This document shows, one piece after another, positions 1 to 6,694 of a stretch of DNA of 13,116 nt. The notes under the pieces were generated by a model, which was given only the letters and a program-made list of their open reading frames with translations, did not search any database and was not told the DNA's origin. A program made the position numbers and the translations under genes. The number at the start of each line of letters is the position of its first letter. Positions within the stretch are counted from its first letter, which is position 1. Where the stretch lies: contig JAFADH010000351.1 of the NCBI GenBank assembly GCA_023424995.1, positions 1-13,116 on the forward strand, given 5' to 3'. The DNA comes from Bacillota bacterium (GTDB taxonomy: Bacteria; Bacillota; Clostridia; Lachnospirales; Lachnospiraceae).

Positions 1-1
1 G

Positions 2-646
2 TTCTATACGGACGGTTCTGTCCTTCCGGGCTCGGAAACACAGGGCGTGGATAACGGACGTGCATTATTCGCCCAGGGAAGCTTCGCGATCTGGGGAAAT
101 GCATCCCAGGAGGCAGGCGTATTCACAGAGCAGTTCCCGGTTGAATTTGAATGGGGCGTGTCTGAGCTGCCTACCATCGGCGGTGAAATCAAAGGCGCCT
201 TACACTGCACACCCAACTTTGCATTTACCATGCTCAGCTCCTGTGAGGATAAGGACGCGGCTTGGCAGGTCATCAAGTATTTCTCCGGCGAGGATTTCTT
301 AAAGGGATATTTTGAAGGCGGCTACAGCGCACCCATCACAAGTTATATGGCTGATGTAATTGACAGCTCCAAGGTGGGCAGATTGGCGGACTTCGCACTT
401 CAGGAATATGAGGATGTGTATCCTGCAACTCCCGCCATCACGGTAGAAGGCGATAATTATGCAACGGTATTCTGGAACGTGATCCTCGGTAATCTATCCG
501 CGGATGAAGCGATTGAGGATCTGAATAAGAGATATAACGACGCATTGGATAGAGGACTTGCTAACAAAAGTGTAAAGAGACTTATTATTGAAGGCTATGA
601 CCCGCTTCATCCCTCAAGCGGAACAAGCATCTTCAGTGACAACTAA
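2..646 (+). CDS. ABC transporter sugar-binding protein (3' part only)
   Basis: This is the C-terminal half of an extracellular solute-binding protein (SBP family 1) that captures an oligosaccharide outside the cell and hands it to the two permeases downstream. The open frame runs in from the left edge, so the signal peptide, lipobox and true start are outside the window; about 214 residues are visible against roughly 430-450 for the family. Family-typical features are FAQGSFAIWGNA near visible residue 23, the DAAWQVIKYFSGED helix, and a closing SADEAIEDLNKRYNDALDRG helix. The first internal GTG (47) is not a real start because the frame is open and conserved before it. The gene ends 96 bases before the first permease, with a hairpin between them. 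The substrate cannot be read from the sequence; the nearby GH38 enzyme suggests a mannose-containing glycan. Confidence 0.9.
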   Translation, partial: FYTDGSVLPGSETQGVDNGRALFAQGSFAIWGNASQEAGVFTEQFPVEFEWGVSELPTIGGEIKGALHCTPNFAFTMLSSCEDKDAAWQVIKYFSGEDFLKGYFEGGYSAPITSYMADVIDSSKVGRLADFALQEYEDVYPATPAITVEGDNYATVFWNVILGNLSADEAIEDLNKRYNDALDRGLANKSVKRLIIEGYDPLHPSSGTSIFSDN

Positions 647-680
647 AAGCGAAGGGATGAACTTTCGATAACTGACTGAC

Positions 681-710
681 GTAAGGGGCTGTATTCAGGC
701 AGCCCCTTAC
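681..710 (+). promoter_or_regulatory. Intercistronic hairpin after the binding-protein gene
   Basis: A perfect 11-bp inverted repeat, GTAAGGGGCTG (681-691) and CAGCCCCTTAC (700-710), encloses an 8-nt loop. No T-run follows, so it is unlikely to be a full terminator. In binding-protein-dependent transporter operons a stem-loop here commonly protects the upstream message and lets the binding protein be made in excess over the permeases. That role is inferred. Confidence 0.75.
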
Positions 711-742
711 ATATATTCGCAGGGAGATAGGAGAGGCGGTAA

Positions 743-1696
743 ATGAGAAAAGCAACCGAAAGTAAGAATGAGCATACAGGGAGACAGTCATTGGCGGCAA
801 GGTGGAAGAAGGCGAATGCAAGAGGGGATTTTGCTGCCTTTTTTATGCTTCTGCCGTCGGTATTTCTGCTGGCTGTGATATCCATCTATCCTTTTTTGTG
901 GATATTCCGTTATGTCTGCTACGAATACAACGGAATGACCTCATATTATACGGGGTCCTATAACTTTACCCGTATGTTGTCGGATACGACCTTTTGGAGA
1001 AGTGTCGGACACACCTTTGAATATGCCGCATTGAAAATCGTATTTATCATTCCACTTGCTCTGATCATGGCGGTGCTGATGAAGCAGAAAATAAAGGGCT
1101 CCGGGCTGTTCCGGGGAATTTATTTCATGCCGACGATTATATCCACCGCTATCTCAAGCCTTGTGTTCAGCTTTATATTTGCTGCGTATAACGGGGTATT
1201 GAATGCGGCGCTGCGCACCATGGGTGTGATCAGCCAGAATATCAACTGGATCGGAAATAAGGACACGGCCATGTGGGCGGTCTTGATCGTGGCTGTCTGG
1301 GGCGGCTTCGGAAATTATATGATCTATTTTGTGTCAGGCATGTCCGGGATCCCGGAGGATGTGTATGAATCCGCCAAGATCGACGGCGCCAATGGGATCC
1401 AGACATTTTTCCGCATTACGCTGCCCATGCTGAGCCCCATGCTGAAGGTTATCATGATGCTGGCCATCACAGGCGCCTTCCGGGATTATGACTCCATTCT
1501 TGTTCTCACCCAGGGAGGACCCAACAACAGGACCCAGGTCATGTTCCTGTATATCTACCAGTTGATTTTCGGCACGATCTATAACAAACCCCAGATAGGC
1601 TATGCAACCGTATTAAGCCTGACTGCCGCACTCATCGTCGGAATAGTCACGGCAATATATCTGAGACTGGCCAGAAAACTGGATGATGTGGTATAA
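743..1696 (+). CDS. Sugar ABC transporter permease, MalF/UgpA/LplB type
   Basis: This 317-residue inner-membrane permease is the first of a heterodimeric CUT1-type channel. A charged N-terminal tail (1-29) is followed by about six hydrophobic segments, near 30-57, 92-113, 124-148, 175-199, 233-247 and 287-308. The cytoplasmic EAA loop that docks on the ATPase is clear at about 207-230 (VYESAKIDGANG, then FFRITLPML). The start is supported by a purine-rich GGAGAGGCGG just upstream. The gene follows the binding-protein gene and is 14 bases before the second permease, so the two are surely co-transcribed. No ATPase gene is seen; CUT1 systems in Firmicutes usually borrow a shared MsmX-type ATPase encoded elsewhere. 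Substrate is unknown. Confidence 0.94.
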   Translation: MRKATESKNEHTGRQSLAARWKKANARGDFAAFFMLLPSVFLLAVISIYPFLWIFRYVCYEYNGMTSYYTGSYNFTRMLSDTTFWRSVGHTFEYAALKIVFIIPLALIMAVLMKQKIKGSGLFRGIYFMPTIISTAISSLVFSFIFAAYNGVLNAALRTMGVISQNINWIGNKDTAMWAVLIVAVWGGFGNYMIYFVSGMSGIPEDVYESAKIDGANGIQTFFRITLPMLSPMLKVIMMLAITGAFRDYDSILVLTQGGPNNRTQVMFLYIYQLIFGTIYNKPQIGYATVLSLTAALIVGIVTAIYLRLARKLDDVV

Positions 1697-1710
1697 AGGA
1701 GGAGCAATCA

Positions 1711-2583
1711 ATGGGATATAATAAAGATACGGCGGTATATTCGTTCAGAACCAGGATAATCAGGTTTTTGCTCTCCCTGTTTATGACCATTGTGGCGGCC
1801 CTGACTCTGTACCCCGTCATTTATGTGGTATTCGGTGCATTTAAAAGCAACATGGAGCTGTTATCGGGCGGATCGGATATCTTCCCGGCACAATGGATCA
1901 CGGATAATTTTATACAGGCCTGGAAGGAAGCGGATTTTGCGACCTACACCTTCAACAGCATCTACCTGGCGTTCGGCGTCATGCTGTTATCCCTGCTGTT
2001 GAGCAGTATGGCCGGTTATGTATTCGCCCGTAAAAAATTCAGGGGAAAAGAGCTGCTGTATGGATTATTCATTGCGTTTATGTTCATTAATGTAGGATCG
2101 GTGACCCTGCGCCCCTTATTCGAGCTGGCAATCAAATTGAAAATGAATACCTCCCTTTCCAGTGTCATATTGATCTCGGCGGGAGGCGGCCAGGCCACCT
2201 ATATATTCCTGGTGAGAGGGTATATGGCCTCCATTCCCCATGAATTGGACGAAGCCGCCAAGATCGACGGCTGCACCTTCTTCCAGACCTACTATAAGGT
2301 GATCCTGCCGGTACTGAAGCCGATTCTGGCAACCGTAGCGCTTCTGTCCTTCCGGGGAGGCTGGAACGAGTATATTCTGCCGCTGGTATTTACCATGACC
2401 AATGCGTCCAGGAGACCCCTGACCGTGGGCGTGACCATGCTGAAGAATGCGGGGGACGGCGCCGCGGCGTGGAATATCATGTTTGCGGGTGCAACCATCG
2501 CTATTATTCCCATACTGCTGATCTATATCTTTACAAGCAAGCTCTTTATCAAGGGCCTGACCGCCGGAGCAGTCAAGGGATAG
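1711..2583 (+). CDS. Sugar ABC transporter permease, MalG/LplC type
   Basis: This 290-residue second permease completes the transporter channel. It has the usual CarB/LplC-like layout: a short basic N-terminus, a first membrane segment at about 17-42 containing LYPVIYVVFGAFK, further hydrophobic segments, and a textbook EAA loop at residues 181-200 (EAAKIDGCTFFQTYYKVILP). The C-terminal end LFIKGLTAGAVKG is characteristic of MalG-type permeases. An AAGGAGG ribosome site lies 8 bases before the ATG, overlapping the stop region of the first permease, which suggests translational coupling. A rho-independent terminator follows directly, so this is the last gene of the transporter unit. Confidence 0.95.
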   Translation: MGYNKDTAVYSFRTRIIRFLLSLFMTIVAALTLYPVIYVVFGAFKSNMELLSGGSDIFPAQWITDNFIQAWKEADFATYTFNSIYLAFGVMLLSLLLSSMAGYVFARKKFRGKELLYGLFIAFMFINVGSVTLRPLFELAIKLKMNTSLSSVILISAGGGQATYIFLVRGYMASIPHELDEAAKIDGCTFFQTYYKVILPVLKPILATVALLSFRGGWNEYILPLVFTMTNASRRPLTVGVTMLKNAGDGAAAWNIMFAGATIAIIPILLIYIFTSKLFIKGLTAGAVKG

Positions 2584-2596
2584 GCGGAACAAAGAG

Positions 2597-2634
2597 ATAC
2601 GTATACCGGCCCCGGAGGATGTATACGTATTTTT
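2597..2634 (+). terminator. Rho-independent terminator after the permease genes
   Basis: A perfect 10-bp inverted repeat, ATACGTATAC (2597-2606) and GTATACGTAT (2621-2630), has a 14-nt GC-rich loop and is followed by a short T-run (five T including the last stem base). It starts 14 bases after the second permease stop. The stem is AT-rich and the T-tract short, so some read-through into the NifU-like and mannosidase genes is possible. Confidence 0.8.
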
Positions 2635-2693
2635 GCATGTAAGATAAACGGATGTATCTTTGGGCCGTATGCTGCGGCGGAATGGAGAAAGAA

Positions 2694-2927
2694 ATGAAGG
2701 ATTATATTCATAAGGTAATTGCCCCCAAGCTGCAGGGAGACGGAGGCTGGATAGAATTCATCTCATGCCGGGGGGATGAACTGAAGGTAATGCTTCAGGG
2801 AGAGTGCTCAAAGTGCGAAGCGGCAGACCGCTGCATGGCCTGGGTGGCCGGTGAAATAGAACGGGATATGGATAAGAAGGTGAATATTGTTCCGGTCAGG
2901 AGCAGACCGTTTTTCTGGGACAGGTAA
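2694..2927 (+). CDS. Small NifU C-terminal-domain (Nfu-like) protein
   Basis: This 77-residue cytoplasmic protein matches the Nfu fold used as an iron-sulfur scaffold or carrier. It has an N-terminal helix followed by PKLQGDGGWIEF (the family's L-x-x-DGG-x-(V/I)E motif), a strand KVMLQGECSKC, and the C-x2-C pair at Cys38 and Cys41 that binds the cluster. Extra cysteines are Cys25 and Cys47. It ends in RPFFWDR. I chose the ATG at 2694 because GGAG lies 6 bases upstream and the family usually starts right before this helix. Longer in-frame starts at 2652 and 2682 lack a good ribosome site and would add a non-conserved tail. It sits alone between the terminator and the mannosidase, and its link to glycan metabolism is unclear. 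No promoter was recognised. Confidence 0.8.
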   Translation: MKDYIHKVIAPKLQGDGGWIEFISCRGDELKVMLQGECSKCEAADRCMAWVAGEIERDMDKKVNIVPVRSRPFFWDR

Positions 2928-3068
2928 TAAGTTATGTATGTTATATCGGTGTGCTGTTTGGTTTGTCTTTAAGCATAGGGCAGATGTCAAAACCGGCAGA
3001 ACGCAATCGATACGGGAAGTACACCAGGGTGAGTTTGAAAAATGCTTGTACCGGGAAGGAGAAAGGAA

Positions 3069-6000
3069 ATGGCATTTGTAGAGGTAATACGCAGAAGCAT
3101 GCGCCCGGAGGAGTATACACAGCTTCAGTTCGGATGGCTGAAACGATATATCTATGATGAAAAATATGAAATTAAGGATATTGAGATATGTGATGCCAGG
3201 CAGGTATCCGAGGACCGGTATGAATTCTATCCGGAAGGCTGGCGTCCGTTAAAGAAGGGGGACATGTATTTTACCCCGGACGGGACCTCGTTTATTAAGG
3301 CAAGGGTAACCATACCGGAGCAGCTTCAGGGAAAGGAATTATGGCTGTCCCTTTGGACGGCGGCAGAGGTCATCGTAAAGGTGAACGGGAAGTATGCGGG
3401 GGGAATCGACCCCAACCGGGACCGGCTGCTGCTCAGCCCCTTCATCAGCGGCAGCGACCTGTTGATTGAAATGGAAGGCTACAACCGTTCCAAGCCGGAT
3501 GATGAGCGCAATCCGGATGCCATGCAGTTAAAAGGCTGCAGGCAGGTCTTCAACGGCCTGTACCTGTCGACCCTCCATACGGATATATTAAGGCTGTTCT
3601 ATGATCTGCAGCTGCTTCTGGATGTCTCCGGGAGTCCTTATTTTAATGAGGACTACAGGAGATTTTTGAATAAGGAATTAAATAATGCATTGAAATACAT
3701 CGATTTTGACACGTTGAGGGATAACACGGATCCGGAGACCGGATGCCTTGTTCTAAGTGATGGCCGGAAGAACGAAGTAATGGAAGGGATATGTAAGGCG
3801 GCTGCCTATATTGACCGGGTCATCTATTCCAATGATGATTATAAGGGCAGCGGAGATGTGGCTGTGGTGGGCCATTCCCATCTGGATATCGCATATTACT
3901 GGAGAAGGATCCATGCGGTCCATAAGAATGCAAGGACGGTACTGATCCAGCTGCGCCTGATGGACCGGTACCCGGAATATAAGTACACCCATACCCAGGC
4001 ATACACCTATGAGCTGCTGGAGCAGTATTACCCGGAGCTGTTCGCGGAATTAAAGGAGAAAATAGCCTCGGGTAATTTTGAACCGGCAGGCGCCATGTAT
4101 GTGGAGCCGGACTGCAACATACCTTCCGCGGAAAGCCTGATCCGCCAGTGCCTGTACGGGCAGCTGTACTACAGGGAGAAATTCGGAAAAACCGTGAATA
4201 ACTGCTGGCTCCCGGATGTATTCGGCAACAGCTGGATTCTGCCTCAGATCCTGAAAAAGAGCGGAGTGGAGTATTTTGTATCCAACAAGATGTCCACCTG
4301 GAACGATACCAACCGGTTCCCTCACAACAACTTTATATGGAAGGGGATCGACGGCTCCCTGGTATATGCCTGCGTCCCCCCGACTCATTTTATTACCTGG
4401 AATATGCCCAGCCAGATCCAGGAGAACTGGGAAGCCTACCAGGATAAGGAAACGGGCGGACAGACCCTGTCCATGTTCGGATACGGGGACGGGGGTAGCG
4501 GCGCCACCGAAGAGATGCTGGAGCTGATGAAGCGCTTTGACAAGCTGTCCGTCATGCCCAAGACAGAGCATATGGGCGGTGCTCAGTTCCTGGAAAGGAA
4601 TTTAAAGGACAATGACAAGCTGGAGGTATGGGACGGGGAGCTCTATCTTGAGATGCACAGAGGGACCTTCACCACCAAGTCCGACTTAAAGCGTGAGAAC
4701 AGGCAGCTGGAATTTGCATTCCGTGATATGGAGATATTGGCTGTACTGCGCAGGCTGTCGGGAAAGGAGACGGATTCAGACTTCCTTCGCAGCATTTATA
4801 AAAAATTCCTCATCAACCAGTTTCATGATATTCTGCCCGGAAGCCATATCCATCCGGTATATGAGGACGCCATGGCGGATTATAAGCTTGTACGCGAGGC
4901 TCTGGAGGCTTACCGGGGAAGGGGAGACGCTTATTTTAATTCCCTGAACTTCCCTCGGACCTCGGTTACCTTTGCGGAGGATGAGCTGGGGAATATTACC
5001 CGGTGCGGTAAAAGGGGACGCTTTGTGATCCCGGACATGAAGGCCTTTGAGCTGAAGGAAAGCCTGCCTGCCCTGCGGGAGGTGCCTGGCTGGCTTAAGG
5101 AAGACGGACTTCATGTGGAGACACCTTATTATAAGATCATTTTTGACCGGAACGGAAGCATATTAAGCCTGTATGACAAGGAACTGGACAGGGAATGGAC
5201 CGAGGGGGCGTTTAACCTGCTGCACATATACCAGGACCTTCCCGGCATGTATGACGCCTGGGATATTCTGCCCGACTACAAGGAGAAGGAAATGGAACTG
5301 CAGATTGAGGAACCCCTGCACAAAGCCTATGAGGACGGCAGTATGGCAGCCTATGAGGTGAGCCTTGCTGCGGGCAGGAGCACCTGGAGGCTGGTGATCC
5401 GCCTCTTTGCGGATACAAGAGCCATCGATGTGGAGAATATCGTTGACTGGCACGAAAAGCATAAGCTGGCCAAGATGGAATTCGGCATCAATGTGGTTTC
5501 CAGGGAGCTGGTATGCGATACAAGCGCCGGATATATCCGCAGGGAAACCCATAGGAATACCTCCTGGCAGAAGGCCAGATTTGAGGTCTGCTCCCATAAG
5601 TGGTGCGATATGTCCGAGACAGGCGGAGGAATAGCCTTCATCAACGACGGCAAATACGGCGTCGGTGTGGACGGCAGTCATATTACCCTGAGCCTCCTAA
5701 GAGCAACCATCCGGCCGGACGTTACCTCGGATATGGGTCATCATGAATTCGGCTACCGGATCGTTCCCCATGGGGACGACCATATCAAGGCACAGATCAA
5801 CCGGATGGCCTATGAATATAATGTGCCGCTGTGCAAGCCGGAGCTTCCCCCGGAGATATCCCCGGGGATGAAGGAGCTTCTGCGGGATATCTCCGGGGAG
5901 CGGACCGGCCTCTATCTTCAGGCAATGAAGCTGAGCGAGGATGGAAGCTCCGTCCTGGTGCGTATGTCGGAGCAGGACGGACGCAGGGGAAAGCTTAGGC

Positions 6001-6113
6001 TTACCGGAGAAGTACAGCCTGTAAATATGCTGGAGGATAATGACGGAGAGCCTACGGCTGTTATTGAATACGGCCCTTTTGAGATTATATCGTTCCGGGC
6101 GGACTTACTATGA
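3069..6113 (+). CDS. Alpha-mannosidase, glycoside hydrolase family 38
   Basis: This 1014-residue retaining alpha-mannosidase removes alpha-linked mannose from oligosaccharides. Layout: N-terminal beta-sandwich (about 60-160, with VKVNGKYAGG), GH38 (beta/alpha) catalytic domain (about 262-520), helical middle domain (about 525-610) and C-terminal beta-sandwiches (about 680-1010). Zinc ligands are visible in HSHLD (His269, His271, Asp273), the expected nucleophile is Asp383 in WLPDVFGNS, and the QFHDILPGSH motif (584-593) supplies another zinc-site histidine. There is no signal peptide or membrane anchor, so it probably acts in the cytoplasm on material imported by the upstream transporter. AAGGAG at 3056-3061 lies 7 bases before the ATG at 3069; the in-frame ATG at 3042 has no comparable site. 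It is 141 bases after the NifU-like gene. The linkage specificity cannot be read. Confidence 0.95.
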   Translation: MAFVEVIRRSMRPEEYTQLQFGWLKRYIYDEKYEIKDIEICDARQVSEDRYEFYPEGWRPLKKGDMYFTPDGTSFIKARVTIPEQLQGKELWLSLWTAAEVIVKVNGKYAGGIDPNRDRLLLSPFISGSDLLIEMEGYNRSKPDDERNPDAMQLKGCRQVFNGLYLSTLHTDILRLFYDLQLLLDVSGSPYFNEDYRRFLNKELNNALKYIDFDTLRDNTDPETGCLVLSDGRKNEVMEGICKAAAYIDRVIYSNDDYKGSGDVAVVGHSHLDIAYYWRRIHAVHKNARTVLIQLRLMDRYPEYKYTHTQAYTYELLEQYYPELFAELKEKIASGNFEPAGAMYVEPDCNIPSAESLIRQCLYGQLYYREKFGKTVNNCWLPDVFGNSWILPQILKKSGVEYFVSNKMSTWNDTNRFPHNNFIWKGIDGSLVYACVPPTHFITWNMPSQIQENWEAYQDKETGGQTLSMFGYGDGGSGATEEMLELMKRFDKLSVMPKTEHMGGAQFLERNLKDNDKLEVWDGELYLEMHRGTFTTKSDLKRENRQLEFAFRDMEILAVLRRLSGKETDSDFLRSIYKKFLINQFHDILPGSHIHPVYEDAMADYKLVREALEAYRGRGDAYFNSLNFPRTSVTFAEDELGNITRCGKRGRFVIPDMKAFELKESLPALREVPGWLKEDGLHVETPYYKIIFDRNGSILSLYDKELDREWTEGAFNLLHIYQDLPGMYDAWDILPDYKEKEMELQIEEPLHKAYEDGSMAAYEVSLAAGRSTWRLVIRLFADTRAIDVENIVDWHEKHKLAKMEFGINVVSRELVCDTSAGYIRRETHRNTSWQKARFEVCSHKWCDMSETGGGIAFINDGKYGVGVDGSHITLSLLRATIRPDVTSDMGHHEFGYRIVPHGDDHIKAQINRMAYEYNVPLCKPELPPEISPGMKELLRDISGERTGLYLQAMKLSEDGSSVLVRMSEQDGRRGKLRLTGEVQPVNMLEDNDGEPTAVIEYGPFEIISFRADLL

Positions 6114-6174
6114 TCTCAGAGCAGTAACGGTCAGATACTGTCAATGGGACATCCGGCAGACAGGCAGAGAGGAA

Positions 6175-6203
6175 AGGGTTGAAAGTAATTTACTTTCAGC
6201 CCT
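6175..6203 (+). repeat. Inverted repeat 1 downstream of the mannosidase gene
   Basis: Two 14-nt arms (6175-6188 and 6190-6203; core GAAAGTAA / TTACTTTC) are complementary with one G-U pair and almost no spacer. In RNA about 11-12 pairs could form once the tip opens. No T-run follows, so it is not a standard terminator; it could protect the 3' end of the mannosidase message or attenuate transcription into the next gene. Confidence 0.65.
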
Positions 6204-6204
6204 G

Positions 6205-6234
6205 ATTTGTGCCTGCGTATTCTCCGGCACAAAT
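6205..6234 (+). repeat. Inverted repeat 2, directly after the first
   Basis: ATTTGTGCC (6205-6213) and GGCACAAAT (6226-6234) are perfect 9-nt arms around a 12-nt loop. The hairpin begins one base after the previous inverted repeat ends, so the pair would form stacked stems. It is followed by an ATATAT stretch rather than a T-run. Function is unknown. Confidence 0.65.
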
Positions 6235-6250
6235 ATATATAGAATGGTTA

Positions 6251-6686
6251 TATGAAATGAATGTATGAAATGAATGTATGGAATGAATGTGCTGAATGTG
6301 TGAACAGAATATATACGCTGAATGTGTGAACAGAATGTATGCATTGAATTGTGTGAACAGAATGTATGCGCTAGTTGTGTGAACAGAATGAATGTGCTGG
6401 ATGTGTGAACAGAATGTATGCGCTGAGTTGTGTGAACAGAATATATGCGCTGGATGTGTGAACAGAATGTGCTGGATGTGTGAACAGAATGAATGTGCTG
6501 GATGTGTGAACAGAATGTATGCGCTAAGTTGTGTAAACAGAATGTATGCATTGAATTGTGTGAACAGAAGGTATGTACTGGATGCATGAACAGGATGCAT
6601 GCGCTGGATATGTATACAGATATATGTACTGGATGCATTACTGGAGGTATGCACTGAATATATGCACTAAATGTATACATTAACGG
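6251..6686 (+). repeat. Degenerate 13-mer / 26-27-mer tandem array
   Basis: A 436-bp tandem array fills most of the gap between the mannosidase and the next gene. It can be cut into 34 consecutive segments, mostly 13 nt (extremes 9 and 14). Three TATGAAATGAATG-like units (6251-6289) come first. Then two types alternate: A, TGTGAACAGAATG (11 clear copies from 6299 to 6571, mostly identical), and B, TATGCGCTGGATG and variants, giving 26/27-nt dimers. Two 9-nt B units (6290, 6470) have lost 4 bases. The last units drift (TATGCACTGAATA, TATGCACTAAATG, TATACATTAACGG) and end on the next gene's Shine-Dalgarno. The top strand is poor in C. There are no unique spacers, so it is not CRISPR. Long reading frames on both strands here are by-products of the repeat. 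Confidence 0.92.
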
Positions 6687-6694
6687 AGGTAATT

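Noticed and set aside
2116..2592. 158-residue minus-strand frame opposite the second permease
   Set aside because: It is a shadow of a well-conserved permease gene and has no family features or ribosome site.
2951..3157. Small plus-strand frames across the mannosidase start
   Set aside because: They lack a ribosome site and overlap the well-supported GH38 start in another frame.
4050..4571. 173-residue minus-strand frame opposite the mannosidase
   Set aside because: It lies fully inside the GH38 catalytic region, which is clearly coding on the other strand.
6392..6589. Plus-strand Cys-rich frame (65 residues) inside the array
   Set aside because: Same cause: it is a by-product of the tandem repeat, with no ribosome site and an unstable frame between units.
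6141..6680. Long minus-strand reading frame rich in His and Cys (179 residues, HTFCSH-like repeats), plus an overlapping 152-residue frame
   Set aside because: The repeat unit on this strand simply lacks stop codons. Units of 26 and 27 nt shift the frame, so the DNA repeat is conserved but the protein repeat is not. There is no ribosome site at the start codon.
6251..6686. CRISPR array
   Set aside because: Units are contiguous and alternate between two related 13-mers. There are no unique spacers of uniform length and no cas gene.
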